This document shows positions 46,800 through 60,800 of a stretch of DNA of 64,000 nucleotides, one piece after another. Position 1 is the first letter of the stretch. Every line of letters begins with the position of its first letter. The position numbers and the translations under genes were made by a program. This stretch comes from Pelecanus crispus. Its lineage: Eukaryota > Chordata > Aves > Pelecaniformes > Pelecanidae. The DNA lies in contig NC_134656.1 of NCBI RefSeq assembly GCF_030463565.1, positions 1,493,001 to 1,557,000 of the forward strand, given 5' to 3'. A model generated the notes under the pieces. The model was not told the DNA's origin and did no database searches. It saw only the letters and a list, made by a program, of their open reading frames with translations.

Positions 46800-47480
46800 A
46801 CAAAACAACACAAACCCTTTGCAGAAGCATTTTGCTCAAGCTCCCAGCAGCAGGACCAGCGTGGCCCCGGCGCCGCGGAGCTGGGAGTGCTGGGTCAAGC
46901 AGCACGGATGAGCCCGGTCTCAACGGGGCCAAAGCAAACAAACAGCCCCAGGCGCTGGCACGCAGCCCCCGAGCTGCCAGGCTGCTGCGGGGACGGTGCA
47001 GGGACGGTGCAGGGACGGCCACCACGAGGACAGCCCAGTGTCAGGGCTGGGGACGGCGCTGGCAGCGCTGGGGGCTGGTCACGACAGCAGCAACACCCCC
47101 CCCCAGGGCTGGGTCTGGCTGTTTTGAGGGGGCGCACCCCCCCTGCATCCCAGCTGCCAGGCAATTGCCATTTCCGCCGCGATGCGTTAGATACGGCACT
47201 TTCACAAATAACCTCGGTAAAAGCCCTCGTTGCCAGCCGTGCCGTTATCTCTTGGCACCCTCGGCACCAGCGCTCGGTAAAGGGTGACGTGGGGCTGTAC
47301 CAGCTCTCCCGCATTCCATGCGCCCAGCTCAGCCCTCTGCTGAGGCATCTCCCTGGCTCCGGAGGTGCGAGCACCCGGCCGGCCAAGGTCCAACAGCACA
47401 AATCCCTCCCCCAAGCCTGGGCTTCAAAGTCCTGCAACCGTCCCGGTGCCTCCAGCGAGAGCTCTGATGAGCAGGAAGCG

Positions 47481-47720
47481 ATAGGCTGAGATAGCTTAAC
47501 ATGATAAATCCCCCCGCGTTAGCATTTTTATTTTCATCTGCAGCTGCCACAGGACTTTATCAGGCAGCCCAGCCTGCAATGAGTTACAGCAGCCGTGCCT
47601 GGGAGCGCATAGAGCATTATCTGCTATTGCAGCGTTGGATGCGCTTTCATGATAACAATTTGCAATCAACAAAGAACTTTGAGAGGATGAAGGAAAAAAA
47701 AAAAAAAGGCAGAAGAAAAC
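47481..47720. promoter_or_regulatory. AT-rich island with five GATA motifs
   Basis: Within about 170 bases there are AGATAG at 47489-47494, TGATAA at 47502-47507, TTATCA at 47557-47562, TTATCT at 47617-47622 and TGATAA at 47650-47655. TTTGCAATC (C/EBP-like) and AACAAAGAA (SOX/TCF-like) follow. The cluster lies between two myeloid-type receptor genes and could be a blood-cell enhancer. This is inference from motifs. Confidence 0.35.
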
Positions 47721-50019
47721 CGAGATAATATCGCTCCTCCCTCGGCCAGGCTCCTCATCCCTCCATGGTCCTAGCGGTACTGCCAAGGGGAGACCAAGGG
47801 CTTCTCTAGCGTCGCTCCATGGGGCTGTAGGCTCAAAGGCACCCGCTGTTCCCAAATGCATCCCCACAGCCTGCACCCTCTCCACCTGCCTGCAGCACCC
47901 CGGGAGCCCTCAGCTTCCAGGCTGTCCCGCACGGTCCCCGGCCGGGCACGGGCACGGCACTGGCAGCCCCCAAGTTAAGAGCAGGGGCAGCCAGAGGAGG
48001 ATGAGCTGCACCCAACAGCAGCTCTGGCAGGGTCCTGGGTGAAGTAAATTTGTCTGGCATCAGCATGACAAGGCCTCCCATTAGCCCCTGGTACATAAAT
48101 TTGGCCGTGGGCTGGCGGGGGCTGCCTGTGTGTCGTGGGGATCTGGGTACCGGCACCGCCACCGTGTCCCTATGGGCCAGCGCGGTGCAGAGCATCCGCC
48201 TCTGGAGCGGGGATGGAGGCTTCGGCTCAAACAGCTCCCAGGAGCCCATCAACGATTAACACCCAGCTCCGAAATGTCCCCTGCGTGGCTGGAGCTCCCT
48301 GCCTGCCCTCCCCTCCCCTCCCTCCTCCACAGCACCGCTGCTCCCGGGGCTGAGCATCCCTTCCATGCCCAGCCCGGGGTGGGGAAGGGTCCCAGGGCCG
48401 GCACCGCTCGGCTGCCGCCGCGGCATCGGGGCTGCCTGCGGCTCTGGAGCCCACGAGAGCTGGAGCGAGCCCTGGCTGTGCCCCTCGGCCAGGGCGGGTA
48501 TCCCCACGGCCCCCGAGCCTTGCAACCGCTGGCAAAAGGGGTGCAGGATTGGGGCCACCCTGTGCCCCCCAGTGAGGTGCCCTGGGTGGGAGCTGCCTCG
48601 CGCCCCGGTCCCCATCCCTGCGCTGCGCACGTGCTGCGGGCGCAGGAGGCTGCAGCGTGGGGCTGCTCGGGCTTTGCTCACCTGCTGCACCCACAGCCAG
48701 CGAGCAAATCCTCCTCCAGAGCAAAGGGGCAGGATCCTGCCCGCCAACAAAGTCCATCACAGCCCTCCGAGCGCTTGCAGCAGCTCACCGGGCAGCACGC
48801 GCTGGCTCTGCCAGGTCCCATCCTTCCGAGCTGCCCCCCGCAGCCGGGTTTTCCCAGCCTGTCAGCAGCTTCACCCTAAACGCCCCCGTCCCTCGTCACC
48901 TCCAGGTCAGCCAGCGCTTCCAGGCCAGGCACAGGATATAAACCACCTTTCCTGCTCTGACACAGCCAGGAGGAATTCCCCCAGTCGGAAGCGTGCTGGG
49001 CTGCGTTAAGGAAGCCTGGCTGAGTTACCCGGCTTGCAGCACCTCGCAGGGTGCCGCTGCCGAGCGGGAGCAGCCTGGGAGCAGCCCACGAGCGTTGCAC
49101 GGCCCCGGGATGGGCAAGCTGTGGTGCGGATACGGTCCCCGCTGCAGCCCACACGCTTCGGGCGTTGCTCGGTGGTGGACAGCCTGATGCTGGCTTGGCT
49201 CTGCCGCCGCTGCCAAAGCCCAGGGTGACGGTGCGTGAACGCTGCGAGGGCACTCGGAGCATCACTGCACCCCGGCAAAGGCCAGTGCGGGGCGGGCAGT
49301 GCCGGCATCTCTCCCTTGTCCTCCCTGAAAGTCATTTTATGGGCTTGGAGGGGACCAGCTGATCCCAGCAGAGTGCTCAAGTGCCACTAAAATTAAGCGG
49401 GCTGCAATTAGGAGCCCGGCTCCCCAAGGAGGCTGCGGTAACAGGCGGTGGGTCCGGCCGTCGTGCACGGAGGCGGCTTCCTCGGAAAATCCCCCGCGCC
49501 GGGAAGCGCCTCCTCCCCGCTTGCCCCCAGCACCATCTGCACCACCGGGGCTTGAGAGCTCAGACGAGGACCTGAGATGTCTCGGCTCAGCCCTAAACGA
49601 CACGACAAAAGCTTGACCAAAGCAATTACAGGCAGTTTCCATGAGCCCCCCCCAAAAGGTAAGGGGCAAAGCCTGTGCACAGGCTGCTCACGCCGCCTCC
49701 GCAGCCCACCGCTGCCTTTCTTCTGGCAATCGCAGCCTTAACGAAGCACCTGCAGCTCATTAACCCCCCCCAGGGCCTCTCCCACATAAAGGGGTGGCCA
49801 GGTGCCCCCATCTCCAGCTGCAAGGGGTTCATGGTGGTGGGTGCTGCAGCAGCAGGAGCATGCGGTGAGCAGGCAGGTATGATATACACCCCAATTTTTT
49901 AAATCAGTGTTTGCAGGGCTGGAGTGCTCCTGCTGCCTTTATCCCTTCCCCGGGTCACGGTCCGGCTTGGCTCCCCCCGTGTGCTGCTCCTCGCAAACAG
50001 GCTGCAGGTCACTTCTTTC
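47721..50019. other. GC-rich intergenic DNA, nothing recognised
   Basis: Many overlapping open frames result from high GC. None has recognisable domains, and no RNA gene or transposon was seen. Confidence 0.45.
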
Positions 50020-50220
50020 CAGCCTCGCATTAACATATTGCTTGTTATAAGTTAACATCAGATAAACTAATTTAAGCTCCTTCTGTACTGGATGTCTTGG
50101 ATTAAATTGGCATGGTACCTAATGAAGCTGAAGCTCCATTTGTTGTGCTGGAAGCCCTAAATATCAGCAGTGTAATTGGTGCTACTATCTACTTTAGAAG
50201 ACATTTGTGTGTTTTTCTCA
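50020..50220. promoter_or_regulatory. AT-rich island, possible conserved element
   Basis: About 200 AT-rich bases in GC-rich DNA with GTTATAAGTTAACATC, CAGATAAACTAATTTAAG and CTAAATATCAGCAGTG. Its texture resembles a conserved noncoding element. No transcript evidence is visible. Confidence 0.3.
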
Positions 50221-53200
50221 CAGCTAAAAGCCCTGTGAGGGTACTGACTCCAAAGCCTGAGGGGTGGTGGGGAGAGGCAGGAGGGCTGTAAGATGTGTCC
50301 ACCTGGCTCGTAGGCTGGAGGGGGCTTGGAATTTGGCTTCAGAGCTGGAGGATGGATGGGGGGAGCGTGCACAGCCCCGTGCACGTGTTGCTCTCTGGCT
50401 GCAGGGAGGCTGCGCTGGCTTGTGTGCACGGGAGGAGACCTCGTGTGGGTGCTGGGCTCGGCTCTCTGATGTGGTTGCGCACCTTGTTTTGTTGTGGCGA
50501 GCTATGAAAGCAGCATCTCTCGGGGTGCGGGGACTGGGCTGGGTTGTTTTTGGGGCTGGGCCTGGGCCAGGATATGACTGGGCGGCTCTGAGCTTCCCTG
50601 GGCAGTGAGTCCCTGCAGCCCTGAGTGCCTCTGCGGGGGCGTGCGATGCGTTATTTGGGTTTGTTGTGGAGGGCTCCCGCAGGTGTTGGCTGCTCGTTGG
50701 TGCTTGGGCATGCACCCATGGCCCCGAAACAGCACTGCCAGATGTGGGCACGCACCCACGGCCCCAAAACAGCACTGCTAGATGCTGGGTTTAGGGCATT
50801 TTCTAGGCTGATGTCCAAAGTATTGGTATTTTTTTTATGTTTATCTCTCAGCTTTCCATGCTGGTTTGGGTTTTGAGGCTGCACTGAGCCCACAAGCCCT
50901 CCGGGACAGCTGCTATGTCCTGGTGCGGTGTGGCCGGTCGGTCAGGCCATAGGTAACGTTCCCACTGCGCCGTACCATGCTGGTCCGGGGCTGGGGAGTG
51001 GGCATCCCGAGGGGGAAAGCCCTGGGAAGGGAAAGAACTGCAGTCACCTCCATGTTAGTGAAATGTGGCTCATAACAGGCCCAGGTTTGGCTCTGCAGGG
51101 CGGCAACTGCAGCCTCTCCCATCACCATCCCCTGCGAATCCCCTTCCAGCAGAGTGAACCACCGCTGTCCCCATGGGCTGTTGGTGCTGGGAGGGCATCA
51201 GAGAGGCTGCTCATCAGGGGATGAAAGGGAAGTCTGGGCAAAACCAGTGCTGCAAGACTTGCAGCTGGGATTGTCCTGGCCAAGCTGTAATTGCCCCAGT
51301 TGGATGCTGCCAGGCTCAGACGAGAGGGTCTTTTTGGGCCCCTCCTAGGGATGGGGTGCTGCTGCCCTGGCCAAGGGTCCGCGTGCAGGGGAGGAAGCTG
51401 CCCACACAGCTGGTCCTGCTGCCCACGCAGAGCTGCCCAGCTAAAAATGGGGAAATGCAAAAGCACGCTGGGCCCCTGGTTCCTGCTGGGAACAGTGACA
51501 GCTCTGGCCAGAGCTTCTGCCCCCAGGAAGGGAACCAGAGCCCTCCAGCACCCAAACTTGTAGGGGTGGGTGAGCCTGGCCCAGACCGGCTGGAGCATGT
51601 GCTTTCCCCAAAAGGGTGCTGGCAGTGTGATGCAAGTTCCTCGCTGTGCCTTAAAGCTGTGAAAATCAACCCATTCTTGAAAAACTCTCCTGAAACGCTG
51701 TCCCGGTCCCCTGTGCTGGCTGCTGCATGGCTCCCAGGGCTGGGGAGACCCAGGCTCCAAAATCATCCCCGGGGGAGCAGTGGTTTTGAGCTGAAGCATG
51801 AAAATGCCGCGAGAGCAAGCGCTGCCCGCTGGCAGCACGGGGAGTCTGGCGGCACTGCCCGCCGTGCCAAACGGCGCAGCAGCCTCCTGCTCGCCGTGGG
51901 TGTTTGGTGCAGAAGGAAGCTACTAATGATGGCGTTGCACCTCTCGAAACGCCGCGCTCTCGCTCCGTCTTGGGCATGGGAAGGAGCGGAGCGCTCCTCT
52001 CCCCCGGGATCGTTGCCAGCCCACAGGGCAGGGGCTGCCCTCCCGGGATGCATCCTCCAAACCGCCCGTGTTCGAGCGGGCCCCTGCGATGCTGAGTGGA
52101 AGGGCCGTGGGCAGGAGGGGAGGCAGCTGAGCCTGCCCATATGCTTCCTAATGGGGAGCAATAGCAGCTCTTCCCGGGCAGCTCACGCTGCACCATCTGC
52201 TCTGCTGCGGTACCTTCTCTCGCAGAGCTTTTTTAAGCTCTAACTTTCCTTCCCAAGCGCTCTGCGGCGGCTGCTTGCGTACGGGCTGTCTCCGCTTTGT
52301 AATCGCCTCGAAACAGGTTGTCTGAACCTTCAATGCCGAGCGGGAGAACAGCCCAGACAGGCTGAAGTCGGCCAGGCCTCCAGGAACTGCGCTTCCATTT
52401 AAAAATAACCAGGAGAGAGGCTGCGAACGGCTGCGGCGTGTCCCGCCAGCGCCGTCCCCCTCGCCGGGTGCCTGCTCCCAGGCTTGGGCTGGGGGGGATG
52501 CACTGCCCGTGGCAGCGTAGCTGCAAGGCTTCCACAAACCACTGCTAACCCCGTGTCCCGTCCCTGTGCAAAAGCGATTATTTCCACGCTATGCTGCATG
52601 TGCAAAAGGCCAAAGGCCAAACCCAAGGGCTCCTCTGGGTCCCTGCTGCTTGCTCACATGCTCCCCAGCTGTGCAAAGGGGAAATAAAAATACTGGCTGC
52701 ACTGGGCTCCCCAGGAGCAGTGCTGGCTGCAAATTATCTTACAGTAGGAGTAGCACTGGCTGCAGGGCTTGAGGGCAGCCTCCAGCTGCCCGGGGGGGCT
52801 CCTGGAGGGAGGTGCAGTGCAGATGCCTGGGGAGGCCGGTCCTGACTCCCAGCAACGAAGGGAGCTAAATTAAGGCTGGATGCAACACATGGGCGTAGCT
52901 GGGGCTGGGGGGGGAGGCTGGCGGGGATGGGAACGCGCACAGGCTGACGCCGTGCGCAGATTGGCGGTGCCAAGTCACTTCAGCTATCTTTGCTGTTTGT
53001 TTGTGCGAAGCTCTAAATAAAGCCGACAGCCCCAGCGGCTGCCTGGGGAGGGAGGAGGCAGCTGGTCCCCCGGCATGGCACCCAGCGCTGCCCTCGGGGC
53101 CCAGCCCGGCGTGGGAGAGCAGTTGGGTGTGATCTGCGCTGCTGGGGATGCTGCGGCGCGGGTGGGTGCTGCTGGGCGCGCTGGGGCTGGAAGCCTGCGC

Positions 53201-54049
53201 TCAGCGGTGTGCGTACCCCATCGCTGGGTGGGGGAAAGGGCGGGTTTGGGACCTGCTGGAGCTTCCGCTGCCAGCATCGTGTCTGGCTGCAGGTGACCGT
53301 GCCTACCTGGGACACGGGGGAAGAAGCTGGTCCCCGTCCTGGCCTTGCCGAAGTGCCCACGGGCGGTGGGAGAAGCTCCAGCGGGCAGAGATGGGGAGGA
53401 CATGGCCTTGTGCCTCCCTGGGGAGGGATTTTGTGTCAGGGAGAAGCAGGGCGGTGCAGGGACACGCATCCCATGGATGCTCGCATCCAGACGCCCTCTT
53501 CCTCCTCCGCGTCCTCCCTCAGCCCCATCTCCCATGGCAGCTGCCTCGTCCTCAGGCTCTCACCTCCCTGCCACGGGCTCCTGCTGAGCCCATCCCACTG
53601 TGGGGACGTCATGGGGGTGTCCCCATGCTCCCAGGGTGCGTCTCCAGGACCCCCTGCAGAGAGGGGTGCAGGTATCTCCCCAAGCCCCCTCCAGCTGCAC
53701 CGGAGTCCCTCCCTTGCTCGGTGTGACCCCCACGGGCTGAGCTGGCCTGTCCACATGGCACCTCCAAAATGCTGCTTGTGCCCCTGCCGCGGGCTGCGCC
53801 AGCGAAGCTGCTAGCCCTGCACAGGTCCCTTGGATGGCACAAAAAGTCCGGCGTGTTCAGGAGCCCCAAGGTTGTGTGTCCCCGCCACCTCAGCACCCTC
53901 ATGCACGGGGACGCACCCCTAATTCCAGCACAGGGAAGGCGTGCCGCAGCGGTGGCCACGCTGGCCCTGGCACGGGAAGCCTGTGGCAAGCGGGGGGATG
54001 CCAGCCACCCTCTGCACAGCACTGGGGCCACTGAACCATCCTTCCTCTG
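50221..54049. other. upstream of the SIRPA-like gene, no gene recognised
   Basis: GC-rich with a two-copy tandem near 50697-50785 (GGGCATGCACCCATGGCC and GGGCACGCACCCACGGCC). No domain-bearing open frame or transposon was noted. Confidence 0.4.
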
Positions 54050-54830
54050 CCCCAGCTGCTTCCTCCTGCCCGCCCTGGGTGCGCCCTGCCCGCCCCGGGG
54101 AGCCGGGCACCGCTGCCACCCCCGGGGCTCCTCGCAGCCCTGCCCGGGGATCCCGGCACCGGCCCGGGGGTGGGTGCGGGGTCTCCCCCAGCCCACCTTA
54201 AGGCAGCAGCGCGGCGGGGGTGGGGGGGGTGACTTCGCAACAGCAAAGTTTGCTCCGGGCCGGGCGGTTGCTGGCTTCGCCCCCGGGGAAGCGACCTGCA
54301 AGGGGGGCTGCTGGGGAAAGGCGGGGGGGGTCGTCTGCGGTGCGGGGCCGGCCCCATCCCGCCCGGTGCCAAGGCAACGGAGGCGGGGAGGCGGGCGCGG
54401 CTCCGCTCGGCACCGGGGCATGCGCCCGCCCGGGGCCCCGCCGCGGCGGCCCGGTCAGCGGAGCCCGAGCCCCGGGGCCCGGCCAGGACGGTGCCCGCGG
54501 GCGGCGGCGGGGCCCTGCGTGTGCGCTGCCCGCCCGCAGCCGGGGGGAGGCGGGAGCCCAGCCCTCCTTCCTCATTTTGGGGCTGAGAAGAGCAAGCGAT
54601 TTCCTTCTCCAGCTGCAATTCTGCTTTTTTTTTTTTTTTTTTTCCCCTCCTCTTATTTTTTTTAAAAAAAAAAAAAAAGCAAGCAGCAAAGCCGGAGCCG
54701 CGCTCTGAAGCCACTCTGATTTCTGCTTCCCAGAAAGAGCCGACGATGGAGCCGCTTTCCCGCAGCCCCGGCCGCGCTGCCTGGCTGCTGAGCTGCCTGG
54801 CGCTGCTCTCCCTGCACGGCTGCCCAGGTA
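54050..54830 (+). promoter_or_regulatory. CpG-island promoter of the SIRPA-like gene
   Basis: A strong CpG island (densest at about 54140-54560) immediately upstream of the leader exon. It is followed by T-rich and A-rich runs (54627-54678) within 130 bases of the start codon, likely in the 5' UTR. No TATA box is seen in the island. Confidence 0.65.
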
Positions 54831-57800
54831 AGCCACGGCTCCGACCTGCCGCCTTCTCCTGCCACCCTCCTCTTGTGCTTTGCTTTTATTTATTTTTTTT
54901 TTTTTTCCCTTTTCCCCCTTCCATCCTCTTCTCTCTGCTGCCCCTCCTCTACGCGACATGATGCTGTCTCGCTGCGCACGTTTGGTTTGACCTTTCCAGG
55001 AGATGACCTAGAGCGCGGCGATGGCAGAGGGGAGCGGGGCGAGCTCCCGCAGGGCCCTCGCTCGGCTGCTCCTCCAGGAGCAAACTTCCAGGCAGACATT
55101 CCCCTTTCCAGCCAGGCGAGGGAATTAGGCAGGGACGTGAAGAGGCATGTTGTTTCCACCCGTTCGCTGGCACCCACTGCCAGCTATGCGAGAGGCAAAT
55201 CTCTGCAAGCAGCCGAAATTCCCACTCGGAGGCTGCCCGGCGATGGGGAGGATGGTAGAGCGGGCGAGGGGAGCCTGCGGTGAGGGCAGCCTGCCTCCTC
55301 CACTGGGAACTCGTTTTTCTTGCTCCCTCCTGCTTTACCCCCGACTGTATGCAGTTCTTGCTGCTCTACCCAACTGTTGAGCACCAAAGCAGTGGGATCG
55401 ACCCGTCCTCCCAGGCACCCTGTGCCACCCAGCCCTGCTGCGAGCGCCGGCCGTGGCTCACATGGGGCTCCTGCTGCTGGCCCCCCAGGTGCCCCAGCCC
55501 TCCCCGGGCTTGTGGCTCCGCCGCTTCCTTATGTAAAAGCCTGGGGATGCAGCATGAGAAGGGATGATGGGAGCGTGCGCTGCTCCCTGCCTGTTTCTCT
55601 TCCCTCGCTAGCAGCGGGAAGTTTCTCGCCCTACCAGGAACGAAGCCCTGTGGTGGGTGCTGCTTTCAAGGATGTTTTGTTTCGGTGCTCTTCGTCTCGG
55701 GTGATACTGCTAAGGAATCGCTCTCCTTCCTGCCCGGCGCTGCCTGCGCCTCTGGGGAAGGACGGGGCTTTTTGTACAAACCTCTTGGGGCAGTAGCAAT
55801 GCACGTTCAGGAGCATCTTGCTGCTGAGCTTTTTGCCTGCTCTGTCCAAATTTCACACCTTCTAGCCGGATCCCACTGCAAATAGCCCAGGCCAGGCTCC
55901 TCACGTGGGCATGGGTGAAACGCCGTCCTGTGGGGGGGAAAACCACATTCTCTCAGGCCCATCAGAAACGTTTACTGTCAAAGCTTTGCTTGGGCAGAGG
56001 GTTGAGTGCAAACTTGAGCAGAAAGCAAATGCTTTTAGCACAACACTCCTTGCTTTGAGTTGCCCGATCACAACTGAGAAGAGTTGGCCCCAAGCTGAAA
56101 ACTCCCGGCTGTGGAAAGCCAAGGAGGCTTTGGCGGCGAGTGCAGCTTCTCAGTGAGCCGCTGCGAATTCCTGCCACGAAAGAATGGCTTGAGCAAAGCT
56201 CTTGAGTTTAATTAAATGTGGCCTTGGAGTAAGAACCCCATTTTTCCAAGCCAGCCATGGGAAAAGAACCATCCTGGGGCAGCAAGCCCTGGGTCACGAG
56301 GTGGTTTGCATCCCTGATTTCAGATGCGAGCATGCAGATTTTTTTTTTTTTTTTTTTTCCCCCCCCATGCTGGGGAGACCCTGCGGTGAACCCTCCTGGG
56401 CCATGGCCCAAACTAAGCCTGAACTCTAGAAGAGCTGGCCCAGGCTCCTGCTGCCAGAGGGCAGCTGCTCCGACAGCACTTCTGCAGAAGCAAAGGGGAA
56501 ACGGGAGGGTCCTGCAGGAGATCTTCCTGTAGGGCAAAGAGGAGCGAGATTCTGGGAAGCCAAACTGCAAGGCCCTGTTGCAAAATCTGTGCCGTGCAGA
56601 ACCCTTCCCTGCAGGCGTTTTTTGACACAGGGTTTCAGCTGCGCTTCCCGGAGCCTCCTCTAAAAAGGAAATATGTTTGGTTGTGGGGCTCTGGCTTTCA
56701 AGCTGAATTTCTGCTAATGTTGTAGGAGGGAAGCTTGCAAATGATGGCTGCGTGTGATCCAAGGCTTCCTCTGATGTCACGTATGTAAAATATAGCCTTT
56801 ACTATAACCGGCCCCGAGCTGCTCCGGGATCTGCATAGCTCTCGACAGCTACCCCCGGCTCTCTCATCTTCCCCTGAACTGCAGATTCCAGGCCCTTTTT
56901 ATAGGCAGCACCTGTTAGTTTCCCCCCCCAGGCAGCCCCGCTCCAGGTGAAATTCCTGCACGATTATTTTGGGGCTTCTCTTGCCCATCGGCCCGTTCCT
57001 TCAGCGAGTGACTGTGGGGCTCCGGATGCCGGTGACCAGCTGCACGTTGCTTCTGGAGCATGCAGCCCTCCTCTCGCCATCCCGGAGCTCCTTACCCAGC
57101 TCCTTCAGAAGGGAGAAAAAAAAAAAAAAAAAAAAAAAATCTATTTTTATCGGGAAGCATCCAAGCAGCCTCTCCTGAATTAAACCCCGTCCTCTTGCAA
57201 TCTGTTTGGTATCAAATACTTCAAAAGGTGGAATACAGAAAAAAAAAAAAAAAAGTGTCACTGAGACAGAAAACTAGCACTGCAGTGGGAGAGCCAGGAA
57301 TTATTTTGCTCTCAAATTAAATGAAATAACGAGAGGGAGGCTCTGCCAGACCAGGCGCAGCACGACACCCCTGCTCGTGCCTCTTCTCCAGGCTGGAAGT
57401 GCTCTGGGTCCGCGTTGCGAGGGTGCTCCCACCTACGTAGGAGCTGTCAGGTGGTGATTTTTCAGGGCTCTGAAACCCTTTGCTAATTCTGGAGTGTAGG
57501 ACAGAGCAGATTCCAGGGTCGGAGCACCTAAACTCCCCTTGATCTTGGTGGTGAAAGGATTGCGCTCTGACTCTAGGTGGTTTGAGATCGAAGCCTGTGG
57601 TCGGGTGGCACTGTGAACGTGCCCGGGGGGAAGCAGGTTTGCACTGACCCGGCGCTCGCCGTGAGAAATCGCGGCGTGTCCCGCGTGTTTGCAGCACGGA
57701 GAGCCCCTGCATCCCGCTCCCGGTGCGCGAGCACGTCGCGTGAGCGTACGGGGCTCGCGCACGCCGCTGCCAGATACCTGCGGGGAGGGGGCTCGGATGG

Positions 57801-60800
57801 GCTCCCGGCCCCGCTGCTCCTTGGGGCAAGCGCCCAGAAAGGGGAAGGAGGAGAGACATCATCTGCTGGGTGCAAGGAGAAGCCGTATTCAGGGGGAAGG
57901 GAGGAAGGGAGCTGCAGTGGAAACTTTGCATTTTCTAACTTGCATATTCTGGGGTTTTCTACCAACTTCCCCTTTGTGTTTTCTCGCCGCGGGGGGGTTG
58001 GGGCATCGCTCTGCGTGCCGCTGCCGGAGTTCGAAGGCGTTTCTGAGCACGCGGTGGGTCAGGTTGGTCCCGGCGTAGGGCTGTTGGGTGCAGGGTGGGC
58101 AGGTGGAGGAGTCGGGCGGCCTGATGGGGACGTGCGCTCCTCGGCCGGGAGGCGTGAGCCAGTCTAGTTCAGGCGGCGTGGAGTTAACGCGGCCATATCG
58201 TGGCTGAAGCTCACGTATAACAGATCTCCTGCAAACCCCAAACGGGATGATCTGGAGAGCGCCGGCCAAGTGGCGCTGTGTGTGAAAGTCTCTAAAGCGG
58301 CACGGTGGCTCACAACAGACCACATGGAAAAATACCCCAAACCCACATTTTAGTCCTATCTGAGAGCCACGCAGTGTTTTCTGCGGTGACCCGAGAGACG
58401 GAGCGCTGCCAGCGAAGCCTTCTGGCGGGCGGCACTGGTGGCAGCACGAAGCCCTTTGTTCCCCGGCTGCTCTCGGGGAGCAGCAGCACCGTCGGAAAAG
58501 CCCCGCTGCTGCAGCAGCAGCAGCACCTCCGGTAGCGTGTCGCCGGACAACAGCGCACGCCCTGCCTGCAAATCCCTCGGTGCGGGGATGTCGTGGTTCA
58601 GCCCCAGGCAGCGGCTCAGCACTACGCGGCCGCTCGCTCGCTGCCCCTGCCCCGAAGGGATGGGGGAGAGAATCGGAGGAGTGAGAGTGAGAAACACTCC
58701 TGGGGTGAGATAAGAACAGTTTAATAATTGAAAGAAAGTAAAATAGTAATGATAATAGTAACAGTATAATAATGATAATATCCAAAGCAAGTGATGCCCA
58801 ATGCAATTGCTCACCACCCGCCGACCGATGCCCAGCCAGTTCCCGAGCAGCGATCACTGCTCCCCGGCCAACCCCCCCAGTTTCTATACCGAGCATGACG
58901 TTACGTGGTATGGAATGGCCCTTGGGGCAGTTTGCATCAACTATTCTGGCTGTGCCCCCTCCCAGTTTCTTGTGCCCCTGGCAGAGCATGGGAAGGTGAA
59001 AAGTCCTTGACTGGCATAAGCAGTACTTAGCAACAACTAAAACATCGGTGTGTTATCAACATTCTTCTCCTACTGAATCCAAAACACAGCACTGTGCCTG
59101 CTACTAGGAAGAAAATTAACTCTATCCCAGCCGAAACCAGGACAGGGGAGCAGGCAGTGTGCTCGCACGCCGCTGCCCGGCGAGGAGGTGATGCGGGCTC
59201 GGTGTACGAGGTGCGCAGAGTGTCTGCAGCCCGGCTGTAAATGCGGGCTCTCGGAGAGGCAGCCGTGCTGCCTGCAAAGGTGAATCCCCGTGACCGGGAG
59301 GGCAGGAGCCTTGTGCCGAGGCTGTGGTGAGCTACAGCCCAGCCACGCTCAGTTTAACTGCCCGGTGCTTTTGTGGACATTGCTGTGAGACCCCATCGCC
59401 GCAACCGAGAGATGTGCTTTGGGGTTGAGCGATGCCCGTGCTGCTCGCCCCGGCCGCGCTTCGGTGTTGGGGTCAGCTCTGGGACCCCGAAACAGGCGCT
59501 TCCCCCGGCTCTGTCCCCTCCGGCATGGCTCGTGCCTCGTGGGGAGATGGGCAGATGGTGAGAGGGAGGATGAAGAGGGAGCGCTGGGCTCGCTGCAGGC
59601 TGGGCTCGGATGTGCGGGGTGGTGCAGGCAGCTCTCCCTGGCGCGGGGGATCCTTGAGGCGACGTGGGGATGTCACCGCCCTGCAAAAATCTCTTTTACG
59701 CGGGATCGCAGAGGGGAGCCGTGAGCCACATCCTCCTCCCGGGGTGCAGAGCCCCTGCGGTGGGGCGGGGGCCCTGGTGCCCGGCCCCCCGCTTCCCACG
59801 GCCCGTGCTGCGTGGCGGTGCCACCCGCTAACGAGCGGTGAGGCAACGCGGGTTCTGCTTGCCCAACTTGGCGGAGCGAGCAACTAGCGACGCGGCCACC
59901 GCGGGCGTGCGAAGGGGCCGGGGAGGGCTGTGCGGTGGGTGGCTGGGCGTGCCGGTCCCTGTCCCCGGAGCAGCCCGGTCCCCTGTGTCACATCCCCGTG
60001 TCCCGCAAGAGGCAGATGATGAGAGGCGGGTGATGCTTCGGTGCCGTCAGACTTCCTCTACGCATTTCTCAACCGTCCCTTGCGAAAGGTCCGGGAGCAG
60101 CAGGCGATGGAGAAGCTCGGGAGATGCCGCAGCGGCGGAGCCGGCTGTGTGTGCCCTGTGCCACCACCGTGCTCTGCACATGGGGTGCGTCAGCACCCAC
60201 CGAGGGCAGGGGCTGCGCTCCGGGGCGCTCCCCCGGATTTGGGTGTCACCCAGGAAACATGGGCTCACCTTGCAGAAGCGCAGACCGCTGCTGCTCGGGC
60301 AGAAGACCGAGGCTCAGCCTGAACGACTTGGATGTGACGCAAACCAGGTTTCCGTCCTGCCATGCTTGTCTTTTGGGACAAACTTGTCTCGGTGTTGAGT
60401 GCGGCTCTGCGTTAGCCTTGACGTGGCTTTGAAGGGAAACACCAAGGGCTGAAGCTTTCGGCTGCGAGCGCCAGCTGTGCTGGGGATGCAGCAGACTGAT
60501 GCCCTGGGCAGAAAGCCTTTAACTTGAGGAATCTGGAGAAACCGTGCTCCTGGTAACTCTGATAGAATCATGGAATCGTTTAGGTTGGAAAAGCCCTTTA
60601 AGATCATCCAGTCCAACCATTAACCTACACTACCAAGCCCACGCTAAGCCAATCAAGGGTAGACCAGACTGAACCATGTCCCCAAGTGCCACCTCTACCC
60701 GTTTTTTGAACGCTTCCAGGGATCGTGACTCCCCCACCTCTCTGGGCAGCCTGTTCCAATGCTTGACCACCCTTTCCGTAAAGAAATTTTTCCTAATTTC

